Part shown: positions 42,233-51,991 of the stretch, in pieces
Numbering within the stretch: position 1 is the first letter of the stretch
Layout: each line of letters starts with the position of its first letter
From: Xanthomonas citri pv. mangiferaeindicae
Lineage (GTDB): Bacteria; Pseudomonadota; Gammaproteobacteria; Xanthomonadales; Xanthomonadaceae
DNA: 64,000 nt
Direction of reading: 5' to 3'
NCBI GenBank assembly: GCA_002240395.1
Contig: CP016836.1
Span: 186,001-250,000, forward strand
Notes under the pieces: generated by a model
Told to the model about the DNA's origin: nothing
What the model saw: only the letters and a program-made list of their open reading frames with translations
Database searches by the model: none
Made by a program: the position numbers and the translations under genes

Positions 42233-43696
42233 TCAAGCTTGGGTACCACCCACGGTGAGCCCGTCGATCAGCAGTGATGGCTGGCCGACCCCGACCGGGA
42301 CGCTCTGGCCGTCCTTGCCGCAGATGCCCACGCCGTCGTCGAGCGCCATGTCGTGGCCGACCATGCGCACGCGCTGCATCGTCTCGGGGCCATTGCCGAT
42401 CAGCGTGGCGCCCTTGACCGGCGCGGTGATGCGGCCGTCCTCGATCAGATAGGCCTCGGTCGCCGAGAACACGTACTTGCCACTGGTGATGTCGACCTGG
42501 CCGCCGCCGAAGTTGACTGCGTACAGCCCCTTTTTCACCGACCGGATCATGTCCTGCGGGTCGTCGCGGCCGGCCAGCATGTAGGTGTTGGTCATGCGCG
42601 GCATCACCCGGTGCGCGAACGACTCGCGGCGGCCGTTGCCGGTCGAGGCGATACCACTCAGGCGCGCGTTGAGGGTGTCGTGCATGTAACCGGTCAGCAC
42701 GCCGTCCTCGATCAGCGTGGTGCACTGGGTCGGCGTGCCTTCGTCGTCGACATTCAACGAACCACGCCGACCGGCCAGCGTGCCGTCGTCGACGATCGTC
42801 ACCCCGGGCGCGGCCACCCGCTGCCCGACGCGACCTGCGTAGGTGCTGGTGCCCTTGCGGTTGAAGTCGCCTTCCAGGCCATGGCCGACAGCCTCGTGCA
42901 GCAAAACGCCCGGCCAACCGGCACCGAGCACGACTGGCATCACCCCGGCCGGGGCGTCGACCGCCTCGAGGTTCACCAGCGCCTGGCGCAGCGCTTCGCG
43001 CGCGAAGTGCTCCGGGCGTCCGTCGCCGAGCAGCTCGGCATAGCTGTAGCGCCCGCCGTAGCCGGCATAGCCGGACTCTCGGCGCCCATCCTGCTCGACC
43101 AGCACCTGGATGTTGAGCCGGACCAGCGGCCGCACGTCGCCGGCGAGCACGCCGTCGCTGCGCGCGACCAGGATGGTGTCCACGCCGCCCGTCAGGCTGA
43201 CGCTCACCTGTTGTACGCGCGGATCAGCGGCACGCAGGAAGCGGTCGATCCGGCGCAACGCCTCGACCTTCTCCGCACTGCCCAGTGCGTCGATCGGGTC
43301 GCCGGACGGATAAAGATCGTGCGCACGCGCACGCACCAGCGCCTGCGGGGCATGCGCGCGGCCGTCGCGGGCGATCGCACGCGCCGAACGCGCGGCGCTG
43401 AGCAGCGCCACCGCGTCGATATCGTCCGAGTACGCCAGGCCGGTCTTCTCGCCGCTGATCGCGCGCACACCCACGCCCTGCTCGATCGCATGCGAGCCGC
43501 TCTTGACGATGCCGTCCTCGACCGACCAGCTCTCGCGGCGCGCATGCTGGAAATACAGGTCGCCGAAGTCGATGCCCGGGCCGAGCAAGGCGGAGAAGGT
43601 ACGGTCGAGATGGGCGCTGTCGAGGCCGGCGGGCAACAGCAGACGGGACTGCGCGAGCGCCAGCGCGTCGCCGGTCGCGGGGGAGAGATCGGTCAT
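42233..43696 (-). CDS. tldD: Metalloprotease TldD
   Basis: 487 residues, catalytic half of TldD-TldE. Zinc motif HEAVGH at 267-272, followed by GLEGDFNRKGTSTYAG; the third ligand Cys459 lies in GICGKDGQSVPVGVG near the end. ATG 43696 matches the family length; the longer frame adds 13 unrelated residues. It lies 69 bases downstream of yhdP on the same strand, the classical rng-yhdP-tldD order. Confidence 0.96.
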   Translation of the reverse strand: MTDLSPATGDALALAQSRLLLPAGLDSAHLDRTFSALLGPGIDFGDLYFQHARRESWSVEDGIVKSGSHAIEQGVGVRAISGEKTGLAYSDDIDAVALLSAARSARAIARDGRAHAPQALVRARAHDLYPSGDPIDALGSAEKVEALRRIDRFLRAADPRVQQVSVSLTGGVDTILVARSDGVLAGDVRPLVRLNIQVLVEQDGRRESGYAGYGGRYSYAELLGDGRPEHFAREALRQALVNLEAVDAPAGVMPVVLGAGWPGVLLHEAVGHGLEGDFNRKGTSTYAGRVGQRVAAPGVTIVDDGTLAGRRGSLNVDDEGTPTQCTTLIEDGVLTGYMHDTLNARLSGIASTGNGRRESFAHRVMPRMTNTYMLAGRDDPQDMIRSVKKGLYAVNFGGGQVDITSGKYVFSATEAYLIEDGRITAPVKGATLIGNGPETMQRVRMVGHDMALDDGVGICGKDGQSVPVGVGQPSLLIDGLTVGGTQA

Positions 43697-43765
43697 CCCT
43701 GCAGTGTGGGGCCTGGTGGACGAATGGCAACCCACTGCCGCGTCCTGGAGGGGCGCGGACGCCGG

Positions 43766-46700
43766 CTAGGGGCCGGTGGGCGGCGACGGCGCCGCCTCGG
43801 GCGGCGGCACGTCACGGCGCTCGACCACTTCGACCTTGGGGTCCTGCCACGGGCCGCTGACGTGATAGTTGCGCGCGCCCATCTCGGCCAGCGGTCGCCG
43901 CAGCACCGCATTGGCAACCGCGCCCACCGCCGCGCCCACTGGACCGGCGGTCAGCGCGCCGACAGCGGGCAGCAGGTTGCCGGTCTTGGGCAGCACTTCG
44001 ATGTCCTGGTCGTGGGTGCGCGCCTGCAGGTCGGCGGTGCCGCGGATGCGGATCTCCGCCGCGGGGCCGTCGATCGTCACGCCGTCGCTGCGGGCCAGGC
44101 CCTGGCCGAAGCGGATCTCGCCGGCGATCCGGCTGAAGCCGAAGCCGCGATTGAAGAAATCGCGGAAATCGAGCATCAGCCGGCGTGGCAGTTCGGCCAC
44201 GCTCAGCAGGCCCAGCACACGTCCGGCCCCGGGCTCGACCTCGACCAGTTGGCCGTCCTTGACCGTCATCTGCAGTGCGCCTTCCAACGATGCGACCGCG
44301 AACGCATTGGGCGCACCGGGCCAGGCGGCATCGAAGTCCACTCGTCCCTGGCCGCCGACGATACTGCCGGCAAATCCCAGGCCGGACGCCAGCCGGCCGA
44401 AATCGTCGCTCTCCAGGTCGGCCTCGAGCGTTGTCCGCGCAGCGGTGCCGCGTCCGGTCCAGCGGCCGCGCAGCTCGATCCGGTGCTGCGGCGACTGCAC
44501 CCGCAGATGATCGAGCGCGACGCCACCGGGCACACGCACCAGGCTGCCGTCTGCGGTGCCGAGCTGCAGCGGGCCGACGCGCAGGTCCTCGATCGCCAGC
44601 CGGATCGGCCGCAGCGTCGCCGGATCGATCGTGTCGGCATCGCCGGAGGGCGCCGGCGGCTGCGCTGCCCGCGGTTCCTCGGCCGGCGCCTGCGCCTGCA
44701 TCGGCCAATGCAGGCGCTGTAGCGTTGCGACCACCGGCGCACCGTCGGCGTCGGGCACACGCACGCCCCCCGCCAGCGCCGCACCATCGAAGCGCAGGCT
44801 GGTGCCGGCGCCCTGACGCACTGCGGTGATCCGGGTCTGGCCGAAGCCGGCGCCGGGCAGACGCAGATCCAGTGCCGTCAGATCGATGCCGACCAGGCGC
44901 GGCGCATCCACACCGTCGCCGCCGCCGGCCGCCAGGCCAATCCAGTCGGCGAGTTCAATGACCGGAGTGCGTCCGCCGATCGCGATCCCCGACACTGGCG
45001 GCGCCTCGGCAACGCGCGCGCTGCCGAACGCCAGGCGCACGCCGGTCCCGGCATCGCGCGCACGCGCGCGCACCGCGAGCCGATCGCCGAATCCGACCGC
45101 GATATCGCCGGCATCGAACGGCAACGGCGCTTCGATCGTCGTGCGCAACGCTTCGCCGGCCGGCTTGGCCAGCGGCGCCGGCAGCCGTAACGCGGTGCCG
45201 ACCAGATCCGAGCGCAGCAGCAGGCGCGCCGGTGCCTGGCCCGGCGCAGGCGCACGCGCCACCGAGACCTGCACCTGCCACGGCGCCGCGCCGTCGACAT
45301 GCGGGCGCAACCAGCCCAGATCGGGCGCGCGTGCGAGCAAGTCGCTGGCCGCGAGTGTGGTGTCGAGTTCGGCCTCGAACGCCTGGGCGCGGTCGCGCAC
45401 ATGGCCCTCGCCCGCGCGCAACGCCAGCGTGCCGACGCGCCCCTCGGTCCGGGCGGCCAGCCGTTCGCCGGAAAACCCGTTCTGGTCGAAGCGTGCGCTG
45501 CCGCGCACATCGCTGAAGTCGAGCGCAAAACGGCCTTCGCGCGCCGACACGCCGTCCAGCGCCACGCTGCCGTCGAGCCGCACCGGCGCGCCGTGCGGCA
45601 CCGCCAGCGTCAGCGCAACGCGCGCCGGGCCAGCGACCTCGAGGTTGTCGAGCGTCTCGGCATGCTCGACGTGGAACGGGCTTTGCCGCATCAACGTCAA
45701 TAACGCGCCGGCATCGGCTTGGGTGGTCGCACGGACCTCGACCGGGCTGTGCGCGTAGTGCCGCATGCCCGCTTCGATCGTCTTCACCGGCGCCCCGGCC
45801 AGTTCGCCGTGCGCGTCTTCGACCGAGAACCCATCGTTGAGGAAGCGCACTCGCCCGCTCATGCGCTCCAGCGCCGGCCAGTCGTCCTGGAAGCGGATCG
45901 TCGCGTCCTCGATTCGTGCCCGTGCGTCGAACACACCCCGCCGATCGTGTCCGTCGGCGCTGCCGAAGGGCCAGTCGCCCAGCTCGCCGGAGACGATCGC
46001 GCGCCCGTCGCGGACGGTGCCGGCGACCAGCGCCATGTTCAGCCAGTCCATCGCGGCCGCCGGCATTTCGTGGCGCACCCAGAATTTCTTGGCGACCGGC
46101 ACCTGCGCCGGGTCGACGACGGCCGCCAGATCGATACGCGGGCGCGTGCCATTGCCGTGGAAGGCAAGGCCACCGCGCACGTCCGCAGCATAGCCCTCGC
46201 CTTCGATCCGCAGCGCCGGTGTCTCGACACGCCAGTCGCCGTCCTCGCGCCAGGCGGCGATATCGCCCTCGAGCCGCAGCGGATGCGGCACACCGAAGCC
46301 CTTGGGCCAGTCGAACACCGGCCGGGCCTGCGGATCGGGACGGAAGACCAGGCCATCGGCATCGCCGGCCAAGGTGCCGGTCAGCCCGTGCAGGCCCGGC
46401 GTGGTTCCGACTGGCGCAAATCCCAGGTTCTCGATGCGCGCGGCCACACGGGCCGGTCCGCCGGGCAACGCGGCGACCTCGACATCGGCCAGGACCGCCT
46501 GCGGCGCGGCGGCCTGCAGCCAGTCGCGCAGCGACGGCGACAGGCCGTCGCCGAGCGCGGCCAGCGCCAGCAGCGGCGCAACCTCGACGCGTGCGGCGCG
46601 CATTGCGTAGCGCGAGCCGCCGGCCAGCACCAGCCCGTCGAGCGTCTGCTCGCGGCCGTGCTGGACCATGCGCAGCGTCGGCGCGTCGAGCCGCCAGTCC

Positions 46701-47623
46701 GCGCCCTCGTGCTCCCAGCGCAGTTGTGCGCGCACGCCGTCGAATGCCACTGCGCCCTGGGCATCGCCCCCCTGCCCGCTCGGCACGGCGCGCCGCAGCG
46801 ACAATGTGTCGAGCGCGATGTCGGCCGTGGCCGCGACCACCCGGCGCTCGCGCAACTCCAGCCAGGCCGCGACCCGGCCATGACCCTCGCCGATCGCCGC
46901 GCCACTGGGCGCCAGCAACGGCGACCAGACCTGGAGGTCGTTGCGCGGCATCGCGACGTAGGCGCGGCCGGTGAGGTCGTCGCGCAGCAGATCGACCCGC
47001 AGATCCAGCGGCGCCCCGTCGACCTCGACCCAGGCCTTGGCCGCGGCGCGCACCCGGCGCCGGTCGACCTGCATCCGCAGATCGACCCGTGGCAGCGTGT
47101 GTCGCAGCGACAGCGAGGGCGCATCGATCGTGAGCCGCGCGCCGATCACCTGCAGCTCGCCCAGGCCTTCGAGCGCGGCCAGCGGATCGTCGTTGGGCGT
47201 CGCACTGCCCGGCAGGCCGCGGACATGCCAGCCGCCGTCGTCGTCGCGTTCGAGGGTCAATGCCAGCCCCTGGATCCGCAGTTCAGTCAGCGAGCGGCCC
47301 GGCAGCAGGCCCGAATACGGCGCGACCTGGATCTCGGCACTGTCGATCGGCACCGCGGTCCCTGGCTCGCCGATGCGCAGCCCGGTCACCCGCAGCAGCG
47401 GCCCGCGCCGGCTCCACTGGGTGCGCAGGGTCTCGAAAGCGACCGGCCGGCCGGCGCGTTCACTGAGCCAGCGCTCGACGCTGCGCGGATTGCGTTCGAC
47501 CCACGGCAACGCCAACTGCGCCAGCGCCACCGCGCCGACCGCGACCAGCACCACCGACAAGGCCGCGACGTACCACGCGCCCAGATGCGCGCGACGCAGG
47601 CGCTTCGCCCACGCCGCGGTCAT
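43766..47623 (-). CDS. yhdP: YhdP family AsmA-like protein (TIGR02099)
   Basis: 1285 residues. One N-terminal membrane anchor (about 16-38) followed by a very long periplasmic part, and a DUF3971/AsmA-type C-terminal region (VDFDAAWPGAPNAFAVASLEGALQMTVKDGQLVEVEPGAG style). YhdP-class proteins are bridge-like lipid carriers that move phospholipids to the outer membrane in E. coli. The C-terminus is Pro-rich (PPPEAAPSPPTGP). It starts nine bases after the rng stop. Confidence 0.93.
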   Translation of the reverse strand: MTAAWAKRLRRAHLGAWYVAALSVVLVAVGAVALAQLALPWVERNPRSVERWLSERAGRPVAFETLRTQWSRRGPLLRVTGLRIGEPGTAVPIDSAEIQVAPYSGLLPGRSLTELRIQGLALTLERDDDGGWHVRGLPGSATPNDDPLAALEGLGELQVIGARLTIDAPSLSLRHTLPRVDLRMQVDRRRVRAAAKAWVEVDGAPLDLRVDLLRDDLTGRAYVAMPRNDLQVWSPLLAPSGAAIGEGHGRVAAWLELRERRVVAATADIALDTLSLRRAVPSGQGGDAQGAVAFDGVRAQLRWEHEGADWRLDAPTLRMVQHGREQTLDGLVLAGGSRYAMRAARVEVAPLLALAALGDGLSPSLRDWLQAAAPQAVLADVEVAALPGGPARVAARIENLGFAPVGTTPGLHGLTGTLAGDADGLVFRPDPQARPVFDWPKGFGVPHPLRLEGDIAAWREDGDWRVETPALRIEGEGYAADVRGGLAFHGNGTRPRIDLAAVVDPAQVPVAKKFWVRHEMPAAAMDWLNMALVAGTVRDGRAIVSGELGDWPFGSADGHDRRGVFDARARIEDATIRFQDDWPALERMSGRVRFLNDGFSVEDAHGELAGAPVKTIEAGMRHYAHSPVEVRATTQADAGALLTLMRQSPFHVEHAETLDNLEVAGPARVALTLAVPHGAPVRLDGSVALDGVSAREGRFALDFSDVRGSARFDQNGFSGERLAARTEGRVGTLALRAGEGHVRDRAQAFEAELDTTLAASDLLARAPDLGWLRPHVDGAAPWQVQVSVARAPAPGQAPARLLLRSDLVGTALRLPAPLAKPAGEALRTTIEAPLPFDAGDIAVGFGDRLAVRARARDAGTGVRLAFGSARVAEAPPVSGIAIGGRTPVIELADWIGLAAGGGDGVDAPRLVGIDLTALDLRLPGAGFGQTRITAVRQGAGTSLRFDGAALAGGVRVPDADGAPVVATLQRLHWPMQAQAPAEEPRAAQPPAPSGDADTIDPATLRPIRLAIEDLRVGPLQLGTADGSLVRVPGGVALDHLRVQSPQHRIELRGRWTGRGTAARTTLEADLESDDFGRLASGLGFAGSIVGGQGRVDFDAAWPGAPNAFAVASLEGALQMTVKDGQLVEVEPGAGRVLGLLSVAELPRRLMLDFRDFFNRGFGFSRIAGEIRFGQGLARSDGVTIDGPAAEIRIRGTADLQARTHDQDIEVLPKTGNLLPAVGALTAGPVGAAVGAVANAVLRRPLAEMGARNYHVSGPWQDPKVEVVERRDVPPPEAAPSPPTGP

Positions 47624-47632
47624 CGTCGTGCC

Positions 47633-49147
47633 CTAGAGCAGCACAACGTCGAACTGCTCCTGCAGGTACTGGTCGTCGGACTGGAACCGGATCGACTTGC
47701 CGAGGAACTCCTCGAGCTCGACCACCGCGGCCGATTCTTCATCGGTGATCGCGGTGACCACCTTGGGCGAGGCGATGACCAACAACCGGTCGGCATCGAA
47801 CTGGCGCACTGCGCGCACGATCTCGCGGAAGATCTCGTAGGTCACCGTCTCGACGGTCTTCACGATGCCGCGGCCGCCGCAGGCGCCGCACGACTCGCCG
47901 AGCTGGCGCTGCAGGCTCTCGACCGTGCGCTTGCGGGTCATCTCGACCAGGCCCAGTGGCGAGAAGTCGTAGACCGTGGTCTTGGCATGGTCGCGCGCAA
48001 GCGATTTTTCGAGCGTGCGCAGCACCTGGCGGCGGTGCTCGGGGTCGGCCATGTCGATGAAATCGATGATGATGATGCCGCCCAGATTGCGCAGCCGCAG
48101 TTGCCGGGCGACCGCCTGCGCGGCCTCCAGGTTGGTGCGGAACACCGTCTCCTCGAGGTTGCGCTGGCCCAGGAACGAGCCGGTGTTGACGTCGACGGTG
48201 GTCATCGCCTCGGTCTGGTCGATCACCAGCGTGCCGCCGGACTTGAGCGCGACCTCCTTGTTGAGCGCCCGCTGGATCTCGTCCTCGACCCCGTACAGGT
48301 CGAAGATCGGCCGCGACCCGGTGTAGCACTCGATCCGGTCCACCAGCCGCGCCTGCTCGGCCGGCCCGGGCGCCGGCAGGTACTGCGCGGCGAATACGCA
48401 CAGCTTTTCGTAGGTGTCGCGCGAGTCGACCTTGACCTTGTCGACATCGCGGCGCATCAGGTCGCGCACTGCGCGCATCGGCAGGGTCAGGTCCTCGTAG
48501 ACCCGGCTGCCCACCCTCGCCTCGCCGACCGTGCGCTCGATCAGCGCCCAGGCCCGCTGCAGGTAGGCGATGTCCTCGGCCAGCGCTTCGGCGCTCTGGC
48601 CCTCGGCATTGGTGCGCACGATATAACCGTGGCCGCCAGTGGCGGCGGCCAGCTCGGACACCAGCGTCTTGAGCCGCACTCGCTCGGCCTCGTCCTCGAT
48701 CCGCGCCGACACGCCGACCGCGCGCGACTGCGGCAGCAGCACGAGGTAGCGCGAGGGGATGCTGATCTGGGTCGTCAGCCGCGCGCCCTTGCTGCCGATC
48801 GGGTCCTTGACCACCTGGACGACGATCTCCTGCCCGTCGCGCAGCAGTTCGTTGACCGGCAGCGTCGGCCCGGACGGCGGGAACAGGCTCTCGCCGTCGC
48901 CATCGCCGTTGGCCTGCGGTGCGCGCATCACGTCGTTGGCGTGCAGGAAAGCCGCGCGCTCCAGGCCGATGTCGACGAACGCCGCCTGCATGCCGGGCAT
49001 CACCCGCTGCACCCGGCCCTTGTAGATGTTGCCGACCACCCCGCGCCGCCAGCCGCGCTCGATGTGCAGCTCCTGCAGCATGCCGTTCTCGACCACGGCC
49101 ACGCGTGTCTCGCGCGGCGTGACGTTGATCAGGATCTCTTCGGACAT
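47633..49147 (-). CDS. rng: Ribonuclease G
   Basis: 504 residues. S1-like domain near the start (GNIYKGRVQRVMPGMQAAFVDIG, about 40-61), then the RNase E/G core with catalytic D319 in TTVDVNTG and D362 in IIIIDFIDM, and the zinc-link cysteines C420 and C423 in ESCGACGGRG. It processes 16S rRNA 5' ends and some mRNAs. ATG 49147 has GGAGG 12 bases upstream. Follows maf with a short overlap-free gap of six bases. Confidence 0.97.
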   Translation of the reverse strand: MSEEILINVTPRETRVAVVENGMLQELHIERGWRRGVVGNIYKGRVQRVMPGMQAAFVDIGLERAAFLHANDVMRAPQANGDGDGESLFPPSGPTLPVNELLRDGQEIVVQVVKDPIGSKGARLTTQISIPSRYLVLLPQSRAVGVSARIEDEAERVRLKTLVSELAAATGGHGYIVRTNAEGQSAEALAEDIAYLQRAWALIERTVGEARVGSRVYEDLTLPMRAVRDLMRRDVDKVKVDSRDTYEKLCVFAAQYLPAPGPAEQARLVDRIECYTGSRPIFDLYGVEDEIQRALNKEVALKSGGTLVIDQTEAMTTVDVNTGSFLGQRNLEETVFRTNLEAAQAVARQLRLRNLGGIIIIDFIDMADPEHRRQVLRTLEKSLARDHAKTTVYDFSPLGLVEMTRKRTVESLQRQLGESCGACGGRGIVKTVETVTYEIFREIVRAVRQFDADRLLVIASPKVVTAITDEESAAVVELEEFLGKSIRFQSDDQYLQEQFDVVLL

Positions 49148-49153
49148 GCGAGA

Positions 49154-49753
49154 TCAGGCCTCCTGTGCTTCAGCGACGAACGGCCGCGGGGCCAGCCCGA
49201 AATCGCGCAGCAGCACGCCGGTCTGCTGCAGCGGCAGGCCGACCACACCCGAGTAGCTGCCGGCCAGGTGCGTAACAAACAGCGCCGCACCGCCCTGGAT
49301 CGCGTAGCCGCCGGCCTTGCCGCGCGGCTCGCCACTGGCGACATAGGCCGCAATGGTCGTCTCGTCGAGCGGCGCGAACGTCACCTCGGTGACCACCGTC
49401 GCCTGCGCCTGGCGATCGGCGCCGACCAGCGCCACCGACGAGATCACCTCGTGGGTTCGCCCCGAAAGCTTGCGCAGCATCGATGCAGCCTCGGCATCAT
49501 CGCGTGGCTTGCCGAAGACCTCGCCGTCAAGGACGACCTCGGTATCGGCACCGAGCACGACCGCACCGGGCTCGGTCGCCAAGGTGCGCAGCCCGGCGTC
49601 GGCCTTGTCGCGTGCGACACGGCGCACGTAGTCGCCCGCCGCTTCGGCCGGATCGCGGCACTCAACGACATCGACATCGACGACCCCGAACGGGAGTCCG
49701 AAATGGGCCAGCAGGGCGCGACGGCGCGGGGATTGCGAGGCGAGATACAGCAT
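49154..49753 (-). CDS. Maf family nucleotide pyrophosphatase
   Basis: 199 residues. N-terminal LYLASQSPRRRALLAHFGL holds the SxSPRR phosphate-binding motif, and VLGADTEVVLDGEVFGKPRD with SGRTHEV are typical. Maf proteins hydrolyse dTTP/UTP or modified nucleotides and affect septum formation. The mreBCD genes that often precede maf are not in the window. The frame is open far upstream, but ATG 49753 starts exactly at the conserved first strand. Confidence 0.93.
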   Translation of the reverse strand: MLYLASQSPRRRALLAHFGLPFGVVDVDVVECRDPAEAAGDYVRRVARDKADAGLRTLATEPGAVVLGADTEVVLDGEVFGKPRDDAEAASMLRKLSGRTHEVISSVALVGADRQAQATVVTEVTFAPLDETTIAAYVASGEPRGKAGGYAIQGGAALFVTHLAGSYSGVVGLPLQQTGVLLRDFGLAPRPFVAEAQEA

Positions 49754-49875
49754 CCGGCAAGGATACCGTGCAGCGGCCACGCAGCCGTCGACGCGGCACC
49801 CATTAACCCCGTTCAGGCTCACGACCCGTTCACTGCCCCGTGACGACCCTTGTTCCGTCGTCCTTGGAGACCACC

Positions 49876-50604
49876 ATGCGCCCCAATCCGCTCCGCCCCT
49901 TGCTGCTTGCCTGCAGCCTTGCCCTTGGGACCGTTTCGATGACCGCCACCGCCCAGGACCCTCCGGCCACCGCCCCTGCCGACGGCACGATGCTCTCGAT
50001 CTCGGCCAGGGCCGAGGCCAGCCGCGTGCCCGATATCGCGACACTGTCGACCGGCGTGGTCACGCAGGCCGCCGACGCCAATGGCGCCATGCGCGCCAAT
50101 GCCGAGCAGATGACCCGGCTCACCGCCGCGATCAAGGCCGCCGGCATCGCCGAGCGCGACGTGCAGACCTCGGGCATCAACCTCAGCCCGCAGTATCACT
50201 ACGCCGAGAACCAGCCGCCGACGATCACCGGTTACCAGGCCAGCAATACGGTCAATCTGAAGGTCCGCGACCTGCGCAGGCTTGGTTCGGTGCTCGATGC
50301 CCTGGTCGCCAACGGCGCCAACCAGATCAACGGCCCGACGTTCGAGATCGACAATGCCGAAGCGGTGGAGGACGAAGCCCGCGCCGCAGCGCTGAAGCTG
50401 GCGCAGCAGCGCGCCGAGCTCTACGCCAATTCGCTCGGCATGCGGGTGCGACGGATCGTGAGCATCAGCGAGGGCGGCGGCTTCGCCCCGCCTCGCCCAG
50501 CGATGGCGATGCGCATGGTGGCGCAGGACGCCTCCACCCCGATCGCGCCGGGCGAGAGCTCGCTCAGCGCCAATCTCAATGTCGTGTTCGAACTGGGACG
50601 CTGA
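49876..50604 (+). CDS. SIMPL domain protein (DUF541), secreted
   Basis: 242 residues. A signal peptide is visible (MRPNPLRPLLLACSLALGTV, then TATAQD, cleavage near residue 27). The SIMPL fold body follows: MLSISARAEASRVPDIATLSTGVVTQ, then GYQASNTVNLKVRDLRRLGSV and ANGANQINGPTFEIDN. These proteins are periplasmic or surface-linked and of unclear role; some relate to oxidative stress. The ATG has TTGGAGA six bases upstream. It is divergent from maf. Confidence 0.88.
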   Translation: MRPNPLRPLLLACSLALGTVSMTATAQDPPATAPADGTMLSISARAEASRVPDIATLSTGVVTQAADANGAMRANAEQMTRLTAAIKAAGIAERDVQTSGINLSPQYHYAENQPPTITGYQASNTVNLKVRDLRRLGSVLDALVANGANQINGPTFEIDNAEAVEDEARAAALKLAQQRAELYANSLGMRVRRIVSISEGGGFAPPRPAMAMRMVAQDASTPIAPGESSLSANLNVVFELGR

Positions 50605-50605
50605 T

Positions 50606-50779
50606 ATGAGCCGAAAGGACACGCCGCCTGCCGCCCCGCCCAAGCCCGGCCAGACGCCGGGCTACTCGGAAAATCACCCGCGCGACCACGAGGACGCGCG
50701 GCAGTCCGACCCCAAGCGCAAGCGCAATCCGGACGAAGGCGGTCTCGACCGCGAGCCTGAGGGCATGCCCGGCGACTGA
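50606..50779 (+). CDS. Very small hydrophilic hypothetical protein
   Basis: 57 residues, Pro/Asp/Lys/Arg-rich and surely disordered (SRKDTPPAAPPKPGQTPGYS, ENHPRDHEDARQSDPKRKRN, PDEGGLDREPEGMPGD). It begins two bases after the SIMPL stop and has GGGAC upstream. Its polar, Pro-rich composition and tight linkage suggest a genuine small gene; function unknown. Confidence 0.5.
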   Translation: MSRKDTPPAAPPKPGQTPGYSENHPRDHEDARQSDPKRKRNPDEGGLDREPEGMPGD

Positions 50780-50977
50780 CCCATCGGGAGGTCCGGTCGC
50801 GCGCCGCGCGATCGGACCGCCTGTCCGCCGGCAACGACCACCCGTCGCCGTCCGCTTGCCTGCCCGCAGGATCGGTGCCCAGTCTGCAGACAGACACGGC
50901 GACCATGCCCGGCACGGCCGGGGCCCGGGTCGCCACGCTTCCGTCGGCCGTCCGGTCGGCACGTTAGGAGGTGGCGC

Positions 50978-51670
50978 ATGGTGCTACAGCAGACCGCTCC
51001 CCACATGCGGGGCTTCGCGAACCCGGACCGCCGCCCGGACCCGGTCCGGATCGTCGGCATCGCCGGCACTCTCGCCTTCAATGCCGTGGTGTTGTCGGTG
51101 CTGCTGGTGCCCGCCGGCGGCGGCGACCGGCTCTCCCTGCCCGACGCCCCGCCGCAGCTCGAGTTCCGTTGGCTGACGCCGCCACCACCGACGCCGCCGC
51201 GCCCGCCCGAGATCCGCGAGATCGTTGCACCGCGACCGCTGCCACCGGCCGTCACCCCGCCCGCACCGGTCACGGTCGCGCCCACGATCGACAACGCGGC
51301 CGTCGCCATCCCCACGCCCGGCCCGGTCACGGCGCAGGCGCCCGGCGACGAGGTCGCGGTGGCGCCCCCTACACTGACGGCGCCCGTGAGCGGCATGCAA
51401 CTGCAGTACGCGGCCGCGCCGCCGCCGACTTATCCGCGCGCCTCGTTGCGCGCCGGCCATACCGGCGTGGTGCAGCTCGAAGTGCACGTCGGCACCGATG
51501 GGCGTCCGCTTTCGGTGCGCGTGCACCGCAGCAGCGGGTACCGCGACCTCGACCAGGCCGCACTGCGTCAGGTGCAACGGCACTGGACGTTCCAGCCGGC
51601 CATGCGCGACGGTCGTCCGATCGAGGCGATCGGCGTCGTCCCGATCGCCTTCGACCTCGACCGCGGCTAG
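50978..51670 (+). CDS. TonB-like energy transducer
   Basis: 230 residues with a perfect TAGGAGG seven bases before the ATG. One membrane anchor (about 23-45, VRIVGIAGTLAFNAVVLSVL), a long Pro-rich periplasmic spacer (PPPPTPPRPPEI) and a C-terminal TonB domain (YPRASLRAGHTGVVQLEVHV, then GYRDLDQAALRQVQRHWTFQPAM). It would pass proton-motive energy from an ExbBD-type pair to outer membrane receptors. exbBD genes and TonB-dependent receptors are not adjacent, so it is an orphan. Confidence 0.9.
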   Translation: MVLQQTAPHMRGFANPDRRPDPVRIVGIAGTLAFNAVVLSVLLVPAGGGDRLSLPDAPPQLEFRWLTPPPPTPPRPPEIREIVAPRPLPPAVTPPAPVTVAPTIDNAAVAIPTPGPVTAQAPGDEVAVAPPTLTAPVSGMQLQYAAAPPPTYPRASLRAGHTGVVQLEVHVGTDGRPLSVRVHRSSGYRDLDQAALRQVQRHWTFQPAMRDGRPIEAIGVVPIAFDLDRG

Positions 51671-51678
51671 GCGCCGCA

Positions 51679-51709
51679 GCCGGCGCACCGGCACGTCAGG
51701 TGCGCCGGC
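51679..51709 (+). terminator. Hairpin after the TonB-like gene
   Basis: Perfect 11-bp stem GCCGGCGCACC/GGTGCGCCGGC with a 9-base loop, eight bases after the stop codon. No T-run follows, so termination strength is uncertain. Confidence 0.5.
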
Positions 51710-51950
51710 AAGTGCACAGACGCACGCGCGCGACATCGCGCGACCGTGCAGACGTGGCCGCGCGCATCGCCGGGCACCACGATGTGCGCCGGCGTCCCCG
51801 TGAGGAACAATGCAATGCGTAGACCCGCAATTGCAGCGACGTCGCACGCGGGACGTCCTGCCCGTCGCGTGTCATCGCGCAGGCCTATCGACCATGCCGT
51901 CGTCGCGCGCCGGAGGCGAAGTACTTTGCGACGAGCGAAACAACAGGCAA

Positions 51951-51979
51951 CAAAAAAGCCGACGATCTCTCGTCGGCTT
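51951..51979 (-). terminator. Intrinsic terminator after tRNA-Arg
   Basis: Read on the minus strand: stem AAGCCGACGA/TCGTCGGCTT with a four-base loop, then six T (A6 at 51952-51957 on plus). It lies 12 bases past the tRNA 3' end. Confidence 0.88.
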
Positions 51980-51991
51980 CTCTGTTTGTTC

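Larger units (their letters stand above)
51671..51991. other. Non-coding stretch before the tRNA pair
   Basis: No gene I would support. It holds a hairpin after the TonB-like gene (51679-51709) and the tRNA-Arg terminator (51951-51979). In between is GC-rich sequence, including cgcgcg runs, without a start preceded by a ribosome site. Confidence 0.5.

Noticed and set aside
40192..43696. PmbA/TldD locus as a RiPP maturation system
   Set aside because: No precursor peptide, cyclodehydratase or exporter is visible around the genes; housekeeping context fits better.
45719..49843. Very long plus-strand open frame opposite yhdP, rng and maf
   Set aside because: Spans three real minus-strand genes, lacks a ribosome site and has low-complexity Arg/Gln/Asp shadow content.
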